DNA from: Prevotella sp.
GTDB lineage: Bacteria; Bacteroidota; Bacteroidia; Bacteroidales; Bacteroidaceae
Reading direction: 5' to 3'
Assembly: GCA_017940545.1 (NCBI GenBank)
Contig: JAGAYI010000043.1
Coordinates: forward strand, 1 to 37,087
DNA: 37,087 nucleotides
Part shown: positions 31,198 to 37,087 of the stretch, one piece after another
Numbering within the stretch: position 1 is the stretch's first letter
Layout: each line of letters starts with the position of its first letter
The notes under the pieces: generated by a model
The model's database searches: none
Seen by the model: the letters and a program-made list of their open reading frames with translations, nothing else
What the model was told of the DNA's origin: nothing
Program-made: the position numbers and the translations under genes

Positions 31198-31205
31198 TAA
31201 TTTTG
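31198..31205 (+). promoter_or_regulatory. Possible -7 element before the zinc-ribbon gene
   Basis: TAATTTTG with a T-rich stretch (TTTTTTC) about 20 nt upstream. It lies ahead of the truncated gene copy at 31235. Confidence 0.4.
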
Positions 31206-31234
31206 TCCCCCGATAAGAAATATTCAGAACATGA

Positions 31235-31320
31235 TGTCAATACGGCGGCCTGACTATTCTTGGTGTTGAGGACTATTGCCGGTTGAAGAATAGGGTCAGG
31301 CGGAAGGAAAAGTTAACTGA
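31235..31320 (+). pseudogene. C-terminal remnant of a small membrane protein gene
   Basis: Translates to CQYGGLTILGVEDYCRLKNR and a basic tail, matching CQYGGLTILGVEGYNRLKNW at the end of the intact small protein at 31752-31952. The N-terminal two thirds are missing and a 1-nt shift near the end changes the original stop. DNA similarity continues up to and into the ATG of the zinc-ribbon gene. Confidence 0.8.
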
Positions 31321-31718
31321 TGGCTTGGAAACTGAAATATCGCTGCAAGGCTTGTGGATATGAAGTCGAAGTGTATGACGGACGCGGATTGTTCCGTCAG
31401 CAGATAACAGCCATGTTTTGCCCAGACTGTAAGACTGTCCAAAATATCGTCGTGGGCGGTATCATTGCTGACGTGGCACCTTCCTTCAGAAGCGAAGTAG
31501 GCCGTCTGTGCTTACAGTGTGGCAGTGACCGTATCAGGATATGGGATAAGAAAACCTGTCCAAAGTGTACGAGTAAGCGAGAGCAGAATGATGCTTGCAT
31601 CGATTCTGCCGAGCGTGAGCACACTCGACCGGAGGTCAAGTGTACGAGTAAGCGAGAGCAGAATGTTAAGTTTCAGGGAACAATGGAACCTACAGGAGAA
31701 AAAGAGTTTTGGACATGA
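31320..31718 (+). CDS. Double zinc-ribbon protein with a repeat insertion
   Basis: A 132-residue cytoplasmic protein with two presumed zinc sites: C9/C12 with C34/C37 (CKACG, CPDCK) and C64/C67 with C80/C83 (CLQCG, CPKC). Between them is the segment IVVGGIIADVAPSF. The natural end is probably GTMEPTGEKEFWT. It is separated from the last CPKC by about 35 residues (84-118) encoded by two identical 28-bp DNA repeats and a hairpin, so this part is an insertion. Function unknown; a metal-dependent nucleic-acid or protein-binding role is only inference. The start overlaps the remnant of the small membrane protein gene (TGATG), pointing to former translational coupling. Confidence 0.75.
   Translation: MAWKLKYRCKACGYEVEVYDGRGLFRQQITAMFCPDCKTVQNIVVGGIIADVAPSFRSEVGRLCLQCGSDRIRIWDKKTCPKCTSKREQNDACIDSAEREHTRPEVKCTSKREQNVKFQGTMEPTGEKEFWT
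31563..31665 (+). repeat. Two 28-bp direct repeats and a hairpin inside the zinc-ribbon gene
   Basis: GTGTACGAGTAAGCGAGAGC-containing units at 31563-31590 and 31638-31665 are identical. Between them GCAGAAT-GATGCTTGCATCG-ATTCTGC forms a hairpin. Read as TSKREQN twice. Confidence 0.85.
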
Positions 31719-31751
31719 ACAGGAATTATCAGAAAAGCAAGGCATACGGAC

Positions 31752-31952
31752 ATGTGCGAGATGACATTACCCTTCTATATTCTATCGTTTGCCCAAATGG
31801 TGCTCCCGATAAGTGCTGCTGCAAAAGGTGTGTTATGGACGATACTCTTCGGACTGGCAAAGACCTGCCAGTATGGTGGCCTTACCATTCTTGGAGTTGA
31901 AGGCTATAACCGATTGAAGAATTGGTTCAAACATAGGAAAAAAAGTGACTGA
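31752..31952 (+). CDS. Small membrane protein (66 aa)
   Basis: Not a named family. One long hydrophobic stretch, or two short helices, over about residues 5-47 (LPFYILSFAQMVLPISAAAK and then VLWTILFGLAKTCQYGGLTI), followed by GVEGYNRLKNWFKHRKKSD, a basic cytoplasmic tail. An ATG at 31761 gives an equally good start. A truncated paralogue lies at 31235-31320. The stop TGA overlaps an ATG followed by GCC TGA, matching the start of the zinc-ribbon gene at 31320. This copy therefore seems to have once been followed by its own zinc-ribbon gene. Confidence 0.7.
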   Translation: MCEMTLPFYILSFAQMVLPISAAAKGVLWTILFGLAKTCQYGGLTILGVEGYNRLKNWFKHRKKSD

Positions 31953-32001
31953 TGGCCTGAATAGTTACGTATCTTTACAACCATAAGGCAGCGAAACTGC
32001 G

Positions 32002-32907
32002 ATGACAATAGACTTGTATATCAACGAAGCAAATGACTACGCACAGGATATTGGTGCGCCCGTCCTGCACACCCACGTCTCGGTGATACGTTACGACGAG
32101 GTGGGTGAGATACGTCATACGATGAACCGGTTCAACTGCTATGGCATATTCCTGCAACAGGAGTTTCCCGAGGGACTGACGTACGGAATCGGCAGCTACC
32201 ATGACGGCGACGGTTCGCTGATAGCTTTATCGCCCGGACAGATAGGCGGCAAGCATGATGACGGTACACGCCGGCAGTACCACGGCTGGGTACTGCTGTT
32301 CGACAATGAGTTCATTCAGGGGACCGTCATAGAGCAGAAGCTCGACAGCTACCAATTCTTTTCCTACCATTCCAACGAGGCACTCATCCTGACCCCTGAC
32401 GAGAAAGGCATACTGTATCAGCTCATGGCCAACCTGCGTCAGGAGCTGGCCACGCAGTCGCAGGCATTCGGACACGACGACATCGTCAGAAACTACATCC
32501 TGCTCATTCTCGACTACTGCAACCGTTTCTATTTCCGTCAGTATAAGGAGATGACGGCAGAGGGAAGCGACATCCTCAGCCGCTTCCAGCAGGTGCTGAC
32601 CGACTATTATGCCCAAGGCATGCAACGGAAAAACGGACTGCCGAGCGTGAAATACTGCGCCAGCGAGCTGTGTCTGTCACCTGGCTACTTTGGTGACATT
32701 ATCAGAGACGCCCTTGGTGAGAGTCCGAAGGACTATATGCGCAACTTCGTGGTGATGCGTGCCAAGAACCTCATTCTCAGCGGCAAATCCATCGACAGTG
32801 TGGCCCAAGAACTGGGTTTTGAATATCCGCAGCACTTCACCCGTATGTTCAAGAATGCCACAGGACAGACCCCCCGCCAATTCTCCGACAGCCAACGCAA
32901 AAAGTAA
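32002..32907 (+). CDS. AraC-family transcriptional regulator
   Basis: A 301-residue regulator with an N-terminal ligand-sensing domain (about 1-170, HTHVSVIRYDEVGEI, YHGWVLLFDNEF) and a C-terminal AraC DNA-binding domain: first helix-turn-helix CASELCLSPGYFGDIIRDAL, then SPKDYMRNFVVMRAKNLI, second SVAQELGFEYPQHFTRMFKN and the closing GQTPRQFSDS. A weak -7 TATCTTTA lies upstream. Such regulators often control an adjacent oxidoreductase gene. Here the downstream gene is a deleted RibD-like frame, so its current target is unclear. Confidence 0.88.
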   Translation: MTIDLYINEANDYAQDIGAPVLHTHVSVIRYDEVGEIRHTMNRFNCYGIFLQQEFPEGLTYGIGSYHDGDGSLIALSPGQIGGKHDDGTRRQYHGWVLLFDNEFIQGTVIEQKLDSYQFFSYHSNEALILTPDEKGILYQLMANLRQELATQSQAFGHDDIVRNYILLILDYCNRFYFRQYKEMTAEGSDILSRFQQVLTDYYAQGMQRKNGLPSVKYCASELCLSPGYFGDIIRDALGESPKDYMRNFVVMRAKNLILSGKSIDSVAQELGFEYPQHFTRMFKNATGQTPRQFSDSQRKK

Positions 32908-32962
32908 TCGCTCGGCCAAAGGACGCTTGCAAGGCAAGAACCTCATTTTGGGTAGTTTTGCC

Positions 32963-33006
32963 CGTAATCTGTCTATGCAGGTTACGCAATTTTTGACGTA
33001 CCTTTG
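32963..33006 (+). promoter_or_regulatory. Promoter with overlapping inverted repeat before the broken RibD-like gene
   Basis: TACCTTTG at 32999-33006 is the -7 element. CGTAATCTG (32963-32971) and CAGGTTACG (32978-32986) form a 9-bp inverted repeat with one mismatch covering the -33 position, a plausible operator for a neighbouring regulator. Confidence 0.6.
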
Positions 33007-33030
33007 CAGCAGTTTCTAAACAAAACAGCA

Positions 33031-33266
33031 ATGAGACCATACATTATTTACCACATGATGGCTTCGCTCGACGGCAGGATTGACTGCGCGATGACCGAGC
33101 AGATAGACGACACCAACCATTATTATGATGCCTTAGCATCGACGGACGGGCAGGCATGGCAGCGGCTTTCGATGGCCGCCCGAAGGAGCGCAAACCCGTG
33201 CGGCTCACCTTCAAGAGCGTGGAAGAACACGACGGCATCGTCTGGATGAGGTATCAAGTAAAATAA
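33031..33266 (+). pseudogene. RibD C-terminal-domain-like (dihydrofolate reductase fold) gene with internal deletion
   Basis: The first about 45 codons (MRPYIIYHMMASLDGRIDCA through HYYDALAS) are a good N-terminus for RibD_C/DHFR-like reductases. After about position 33165 the matching sequence jumps to another frame, which reads FDGRPKERKPVRLTFKSVEE and ends VWMRYQVK with a stop at 33266, the expected C-terminus of the same family. The middle, roughly 150 residues by comparison with the family, is missing and the ends are out of frame. The first frame stops at 33249 after 72 residues. The promoter is still intact. Confidence 0.8.
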
Positions 33267-33277
33267 TTAGTTATATA

Positions 33278-33877
33278 ATGAAGACAAAGACATTCGTTCA
33301 TCGCCTCTTAACGGCAGCCGTGGCCCTGCTCGTCATGTCGTGCAGCAGCGGCGAAGCTCAGGCACAAGAGCCTGACCATAGTACAATGGCACAGAAAATG
33401 AATATAACGATTGATGGCCAGACGGCGACTGTGACCCTCGCCGACAACAGTGCGACACAGGCACTTGTGGGAAAACTCCAGGAGCATCCCGTCACGGCAA
33501 CGCTCAGTTCGAGTGGCGGTTTTGAAATCTGGGGGGCCTTAGGCTTCGCGCTGCCCACAAGCGACCAGCAGACAGATGCCCAGCCGGGCGACGTCATTCT
33601 CTATAACGGCAGCAACATTTGCATCTTCTATGGCACCAACACGTGGAGCTACACCCGCCTGGGACATATCGACGGTCTGACAGAGAGCGAGTTGCGCACA
33701 TTTCTCCATGCCGGCGAGACGGACATCCATGTGACGCTCTCGCTCTACCAATCCACAGCCATCCGCTCTGTCAGCGTCAGCGGGAGCCCGTCAAGAAGCT
33801 ACACGCTGCAAGGCACACTGGCTCAAAGAGGAACAAAGGGAATTATCATCAGTAACGGAAAGAAAGCACTAAGATGA
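33278..33877 (+). CDS. Exported cyclophilin-like fold protein with T9SS-like C-terminal tail
   Basis: A 199-residue protein. The N-terminus is a signal sequence with either a lipobox (VMSC, Cys22) or a normal cleavage site after AQA (about 29). Residues about 41-150 match the bacterial cyclophilin-like domain (MNITIDGQTATVTLADNSAT, GDVILYNGSNICIFYGTNTWSYTRLGHID), for which no enzyme activity is established. The last about 25 residues (YTLQGTLAQRGTKGIIISNG and KKALR) resemble the end of type IX secretion C-terminal domains seen in Prevotella. The stop overlaps the start of the hydrolase gene (ATGA), so translation is coupled. Confidence 0.72.
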   Translation: MKTKTFVHRLLTAAVALLVMSCSSGEAQAQEPDHSTMAQKMNITIDGQTATVTLADNSATQALVGKLQEHPVTATLSSSGGFEIWGALGFALPTSDQQTDAQPGDVILYNGSNICIFYGTNTWSYTRLGHIDGLTESELRTFLHAGETDIHVTLSLYQSTAIRSVSVSGSPSRSYTLQGTLAQRGTKGIIISNGKKALR

Positions 33878-35004
33878 AGAAACTGACAATGATAGCAATG
33901 CTCGTGGCCAGTGTGCTGACCGCATGCAACCATAAAGACAATCAAGCTAAAACAGAAGAAAATATGCAGCAGTTAGTATTAACACAGGAGTGGGACAAGG
34001 TGTTCCCGCTGAGTGACAAGGTGAACCACCGTAAGGTGACGTTTGAAACACAGTATGGACAGACGCTTGCAGCCGACCTCTACGAGCCGAAGGACGCTCA
34101 GGGCAAGCTGGCTGCTATCGCTGTCAGCGGCCCGTTTGGTGCCGTGAAGGAGCAGTCGAGCGGCCTCTATGCCATGCGGATGGCCGAGCGCGGTTTTGTG
34201 GCCCTGGCCTTCGACCCCTCCTATACCGGTGAGAGCAGTGGCGAGCCGCGCCGCACAGCCTCGCCCGACATCAACACCGAGGACTTCATGGCCGCCGTTG
34301 ACTTCCTCTCGAAGCAGGAGAATGTGGATGCTGACAAAATCGGCATCATCGGCATCTGCGGATGGGGAGGCATCGCCCTGAACGCTGCGGCTGCTGACAC
34401 GCGTATCAAGGCGACAGTGGCCTCGACGATGTACGATATGACCCGCGTCAGCGGCAACGGCTATTTCGACAGCGAAGACAAGGAAGAGTCGCGCCATGCA
34501 GCCCGTGCATTCGTGTCCATACAACGCCTGACCGACCCGACGGCGATGGCCGGCGGTGTGGTGAACCCGCTGCCCGACGATGCTCCGCAGTTCGTGAAGG
34601 ACTACTACGACTACTACATCACCCCGCGCGGCTACCACAAGCGCAGCGGCAACTCGAACGACGGCTGGCGCACCATCGGCACCCAGGCTTACGCCAACGC
34701 CCGCTTCCTCTACTACATCAACGAGATACGTTCTGCCGTCCTCGTCATGCACGGCGAGAAGGCCCACTCGCGCTACTTCGGCGAGGCTGCCTATCACTAC
34801 ATGGTGGACGGCAAGGCTGAGGGATATAACGTCGTGGGCAAGCCCAATCCCAATCCTGAGAACAAAGAGTTGCTCATCATCCCCGGCGCCTCGCATTGCG
34901 ACCTCTACGACGGCGGCTACACCGAACTCGTCGGCAAGTGCGAACCGAAGAATCTCATCCCCTGGGACAAGCTCGCAGACTTTTTCAATAAGTCTTTTAG
35001 TTGA
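33874..35004 (+). CDS. Alpha/beta hydrolase lipoprotein (YcjY-like)
   Basis: A 376-residue exported protein (lipoprotein signal ending in VLTAC, Cys18) with an alpha/beta-hydrolase domain. Family segments are GPFGAVKEQSSGLYAMRMAE, FVALAFDPSYTGESSGEPR, DINTEDFMAAVDFLS and a C-terminal His in IPGASHCDLYD. The nucleophile elbow reads GICGWGG (160-166). Related proteins with GICAGGG have Cys in the nucleophile position, so Cys162 would be the nucleophile here, but the elbow is unusual because a Trp replaces the following Gly. Substrate unknown. It is translationally coupled to the cyclophilin-like gene. Its last 8 nt overlap a gene remnant on the other strand. Confidence 0.85.
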   Translation: MKKLTMIAMLVASVLTACNHKDNQAKTEENMQQLVLTQEWDKVFPLSDKVNHRKVTFETQYGQTLAADLYEPKDAQGKLAAIAVSGPFGAVKEQSSGLYAMRMAERGFVALAFDPSYTGESSGEPRRTASPDINTEDFMAAVDFLSKQENVDADKIGIIGICGWGGIALNAAAADTRIKATVASTMYDMTRVSGNGYFDSEDKEESRHAARAFVSIQRLTDPTAMAGGVVNPLPDDAPQFVKDYYDYYITPRGYHKRSGNSNDGWRTIGTQAYANARFLYYINEIRSAVLVMHGEKAHSRYFGEAAYHYMVDGKAEGYNVVGKPNPNPENKELLIIPGASHCDLYDGGYTELVGKCEPKNLIPWDKLADFFNKSFS

Positions 35005-35116
35005 CAAGATTTGAGGTCATTTCGCCGGTCATCAAGTCAAAGTGCAGACACGCTGGTGGCGTAGGCTGCAGGTCGTAGTAGTCCATTTCGGCTATCGGCA
35101 GACAGAAATACGCCAA
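34997..35116 (-). pseudogene. C-terminal coding remnant (unknown family)
   Basis: On the minus strand a 39-codon frame reads LAYFCLPIAEMDYYDLQPTP and then PACLHFDLMTGEMTSNLVN before a stop at 34997. There is no start codon and a stop lies just upstream. The composition looks like genuine protein sequence rather than a random frame, so it is probably the 3' end of a deleted gene. I do not recognise the family. Confidence 0.4.
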
Positions 35117-35127
35117 TCAGCTCGTTT

Positions 35128-35331
35128 TTACCATTTCAGCGCTTCCTGCAGAATCACGCCGTCGGTCATGGGGCTGTCGGCCTCAGTGAAGGCATTGGCC
35201 TTATACTGTATGCAGAGCATGGTCAGGTTCTCCGTGCCCGTGTTCTTCAACGCACGCTTGCCATCGGGAGCCACACGCACGATGGTGCCCTCGCCGGCGG
35301 GGCGCAAGAAAGGTGGGCCGATGCTAATCAT
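35128..35331 (-). pseudogene. C-terminal part of a cupin-like protein
   Basis: A 67-codon frame starting at ATG 35331 reads MISIGPPFLRPAGEGTIVRV and later RALKNTGTENLTMLCIQYKA. This looks like the second half of a small cupin barrel. The N-terminal half is absent, and the sequence just upstream is the end of the WbuC-like gene, so the gene is truncated. It could still be translated from its ATG, 4 nt after that stop. Confidence 0.55.
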
Positions 35332-35334
35332 AGC

Positions 35335-35736
35335 CTATTTCTTTATCTCCAAGATTCCGTCCACTTCATGCTCCACGAACGGACCCTCCTTGCACTCTAA
35401 GAGTACGCTGGATTCAAGGCATTCCAACCCGTGCCACACGTTTTTGGGAATATCCACACCATAGGTTTCACTATCTTGGCTGATGACACAGGACTCCAGG
35501 ACCTCACCGTCATCATTGTAGGTAGAAACCCTAACCTTACCCTTCAGTATGACAAACGTCTCGGACTTGGTGGGATGGTGATGCACTGGGATGAATGTAC
35601 CAGGCTCCAGACAATTGAGGAACCGGTGGCACTTTTCATCCAGACGCTCGTAGAAATTGTAATTCATCCTCAGCCGTGGTGACTTCTTGGCTTGTTCCAC
35701 CACGCCATTGATCAGATTGTTGTCTATTATCTTCAT
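35335..35736 (-). CDS. WbuC-family cupin-fold protein
   Basis: A 133-residue cytoplasmic cupin of the WbuC family, found near surface-polysaccharide genes in many bacteria. The reaction is not established. Features are an N-terminal helix (NNLINGVVEQAKKSPRLRMN), RFLNCLEPGTFIPVHHHPTKSETFVILKG (cupin motif 1 with His residues and Glu for metal binding), VDIPKNVWHGLE (motif 2 with His) and the ending KEGPFV. The length fits the family. It lies 32 nt after the YbjQ-like gene on the same strand. Confidence 0.82.
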   Translation of the reverse strand: MKIIDNNLINGVVEQAKKSPRLRMNYNFYERLDEKCHRFLNCLEPGTFIPVHHHPTKSETFVILKGKVRVSTYNDDGEVLESCVISQDSETYGVDIPKNVWHGLECLESSVLLECKEGPFVEHEVDGILEIKK

Positions 35737-35768
35737 CTTTCAGTTTTAAATCATTTAGGATAATTGAC

Positions 35769-36089
35769 TCAGATAACGACTGCCGTTCCACTGGTGGCAA
35801 CCATCAGCATGGAGCCGTTAGCTCCTATAGTCTCATAGTCGATGTCTATACCTACGATAGCATTGGCTCCAAGTCTCTGTGCGCGTTGCATCATTTCCTG
35901 TATGGAGGTGTCTTTTGCCTCACGAAGTACCTCCTCGTAACTGCCTGAGCGTCCTCCTACAATGTCTCGGATGCCAGCCATGAAGTCACGGAACACGTTG
36001 GCTCCAATTATTGTTTCACCTGTCACCACTCCCTTGTACTCGCGGATGGTGTGACCTTCAATCTGCGGGGTTGTTGATAGTATCATCAT
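35769..36089 (-). CDS. YbjQ/UPF0145-family protein
   Basis: A 106-residue protein of the UPF0145 (YbjQ) family, thought to form pentamers. Function unknown. The family pattern is complete: [23 protein letters not shown], the [18 protein letters not shown] helix, [20 protein letters not shown] and a closing SGTAVVI. It begins MMIL; either Met could be the start. The probable promoter is at 36138-36145. Confidence 0.9.
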   Translation of the reverse strand: MMILSTTPQIEGHTIREYKGVVTGETIIGANVFRDFMAGIRDIVGGRSGSYEEVLREAKDTSIQEMMQRAQRLGANAIVGIDIDYETIGANGSMLMVATSGTAVVI

Positions 36090-36137
36090 TGTTTTTTTTA
36101 AAAAAAATTCTATTTGTTAGACGTAAGAAGGACGCTG

Positions 36138-36145
36138 CAAAATTA
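36138..36145 (-). promoter_or_regulatory. -7 element of the YbjQ-like gene
   Basis: Minus strand TAATTTTG followed by C, 49 nt before the start. Confidence 0.45.
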
Positions 36146-36290
36146 GCAAAAATAGTTTGAACAGTGGGTTTCTTGCATCTTAAAAAATTGAAAAAATGAG
36201 TCTCTAAAGCATTCGTAAAATCGACGTTTTTCGGAAAAAATTAAGCACGAATGAGATTTTTTTCGTATCTTCGCCGAAAATATTTTCAGT

Positions 36291-36380
36291 ATGTATTATC
36301 AGAGGCTGTCAGACAAGGCTATTATCAACGGATTCCGAAGAGGCGATGCCGACATCATCCGCGAGTATTTCTACGGATAG
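36291..36380 (+). pseudogene. N-terminal remnant, sigma-70-like Bacteroidales protein
   Basis: A 29-codon frame reads MYYQRLSDKAIINGFRRGDA and DIIREYFYG and then hits TAG. LSDKAII-GFRRGD--IIREYFYG recalls the start of a sigma-factor-like protein family in Prevotella and Bacteroides, usually about 150-190 residues. Only the first helix pair is left. The text between here and 36455 gives no clear continuation. Confidence 0.5.
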
Positions 36381-36454
36381 GCGAGCAAGGCTCTTTGGCA
36401 GACAGTTACGAGCCGACGGCTTACAAGGATATTAATTTTTCAAAAGCAGAGATT

Positions 36455-36829
36455 ATGGAACAGAGAAGAACAACACCAAAATTTATCACATCATTAGAGC
36501 CAAACGAGATCTTCGTCTTCGGCAGCAACTTGAAGGGAATGCACGGTGGCGGGGCGGCTTATATCGCCTTCCGTAAGTTTGGGGCTATCATGGGGCAGGG
36601 CGTGGGCTTGCAAGGTCATAGCTACGCCATTCCAACGATGCAAGGCGGTGTGGAAACCATCCGTCCGTATGTCGCTGAGTTTATCGAATTCGCCAAGCAG
36701 CACCCCGAACTGACGTTCCTCGTTACTCGCATCGGCTGCGGCATCGCCGGCTTCACAGACGAAGAAATCGCTCCGCTGTTTGAAGAGGCGCACGGCGTGG
36801 AGAATATCGTGCTGCCTCCGAATTGGTAA
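36455..36829 (+). CDS. Macro-domain-like / A1S_2505 phage-related family protein
   Basis: A 124-residue cytoplasmic protein. The core has FVFGSNLKGMHGGGAAYIAF (about 22-41), then GVGLQGHSYAIPTMQGGVETIRPYV and FLVTRIGCGIAGFTDEEIAPLF. These glycine-rich loops match a small family annotated as phage-related in some genomes and resembling ADP-ribose-binding macro domains. Substrate unknown. The start MEQRRTTPKFI fits the family. The frame is open to 36251, but that extension overlaps the gene remnant at 36291. Confidence 0.75.
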   Translation: MEQRRTTPKFITSLEPNEIFVFGSNLKGMHGGGAAYIAFRKFGAIMGQGVGLQGHSYAIPTMQGGVETIRPYVAEFIEFAKQHPELTFLVTRIGCGIAGFTDEEIAPLFEEAHGVENIVLPPNW

Positions 36830-36918
36830 GCAGGTGCAGGTGGGAACCGGAACGTTGTCATCATTCACCGTCTCAATAACTGATCGTTTTCTGAGCACGA
36901 AGCAGTACTATCTCTCTG

Positions 36919-37087
36919 GGAGAAACTGCCGGGGAACGAGGGAGAGAGGTACGGGGAAACGGGGAGTTTCTGCCGGGGTAGCTGGGATTTCGCGGGCGCG
37001 ATAAACAATTAACACGCCCGTGATAATCGTTTATCGCGGGCGTGTTAATTGTCTATCACGGGCGTGTTAATCCCTTTCCTGTTGGAA
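36919..37087 (+). repeat. 169-bp structured repeat, copy C (may continue past the window)
   Basis: Gap-free match to 19372-19540. Its tail (37006-37087) holds an inverted arm ATTAACACGCCCGTGAT and direct arms ATCGCGGGCGTGTTAAT and ATCACGGGCGTGTTAAT. The inner GATAA/TTATC pair also differs from copy B but still pairs. Intergenic, downstream of the macro-domain-like gene and on the same strand. Confidence 0.85.

Noticed and set aside
31563-31665. Possible CRISPR-like 28-bp repeat pair
   Set aside because: Only two copies, lying inside a reading frame, with a hairpin between them and no cas genes.
33979-35007. 342-codon minus-strand frame opposite the alpha/beta hydrolase
   Set aside because: Antisense shadow, rich in V, G and H, of a recognisable hydrolase.
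1-37087. tRNA, rRNA or transposase genes
   Set aside because: Read through on both strands; nothing with cloverleaf-like arms, rRNA-like sequence or DDE/tyrosine recombinase motifs was recognised, though without a scan short RNAs could be missed.

Overview
The window comes from the chromosome of a Bacteroidales bacterium, most likely Prevotella or a close relative. Three things support this: (i) many genes are preceded by the Bacteroidota promoter pattern (TAnnTTTG at -7, TTTG/TTG about 19-20 nt upstream); (ii) the gene content includes a RprX/RprY two-component pair, a GldB-type lipoprotein, the EF-G paralogue with an altered GTPase centre, DUF4861 proteins, MtaB and many short lipoproteins; (iii) coding GC is moderate and the AT-rich spacers lack strong Shine-Dalgarno sequences. 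No rRNA, tRNA, CRISPR array, transposase or integrase was seen.

Layout. 1-1.7 kb: a repeat element, rubrerythrin and free-methionine-R-sulfoxide reductase (oxidative stress). 1.7-7.4 kb: a leftward GldB-like / dipeptidyl peptidase IV / DUF4861 set and a rightward second DUF4861 protein. 7.5-9.9 kb: tRNA methylthiotransferase MtaB and a family 2 glycosyltransferase. 10-12 kb: a tiny repetitive lipoprotein and the rpsF-rpsR-rplI operon. 11.9-14.4 kb: rprX-rprY plus an overlooked 59-residue membrane protein. 14.6-19.2 kb: a DUF4878 lipoprotein, a YiiX-like lipoprotein, the EF-G paralogue, and hemW divergent from it. 19.2-19.9 kb: a gene-free stretch with two kinds of structured repeat. 19.9-23.9 kb: an OhrR/MarR regulator with a ferritin-like protein, a maltose-acetyltransferase-like enzyme overlapped by a 46-residue lipoprotein, TerC and two uncharacterised proteins. 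24.1-31.1 kb: an AraC regulator and a TolC / HlyD lipoprotein / double-ATPase / two-permease efflux operon. 31.2-36.8 kb: an accessory, partly decaying region holding a zinc-ribbon protein and a small membrane protein left from a broken tandem duplication, a second AraC regulator, several gene remnants, a cyclophilin-like protein coupled to an alpha/beta hydrolase, WbuC- and YbjQ-like proteins, and a macro-domain-like protein. 36.9 kb to the end: another copy of the repeat at 19.4 kb.

The most unusual feature is the dispersed repeats. One family (19372-19540 and 36919-37087, with a related inverted element at 1-155) has a nearly constant head and a tail whose three arms differ in sequence between copies yet keep base pairing. 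A second, unrelated palindromic element has entered the coding frames of four genes of the efflux operon and lies at the gene boundaries around the ATPase gene. It sits at the same homologous position in both permeases. Other palindromic inserts are carried in frame by hemW and by the zinc-ribbon gene.
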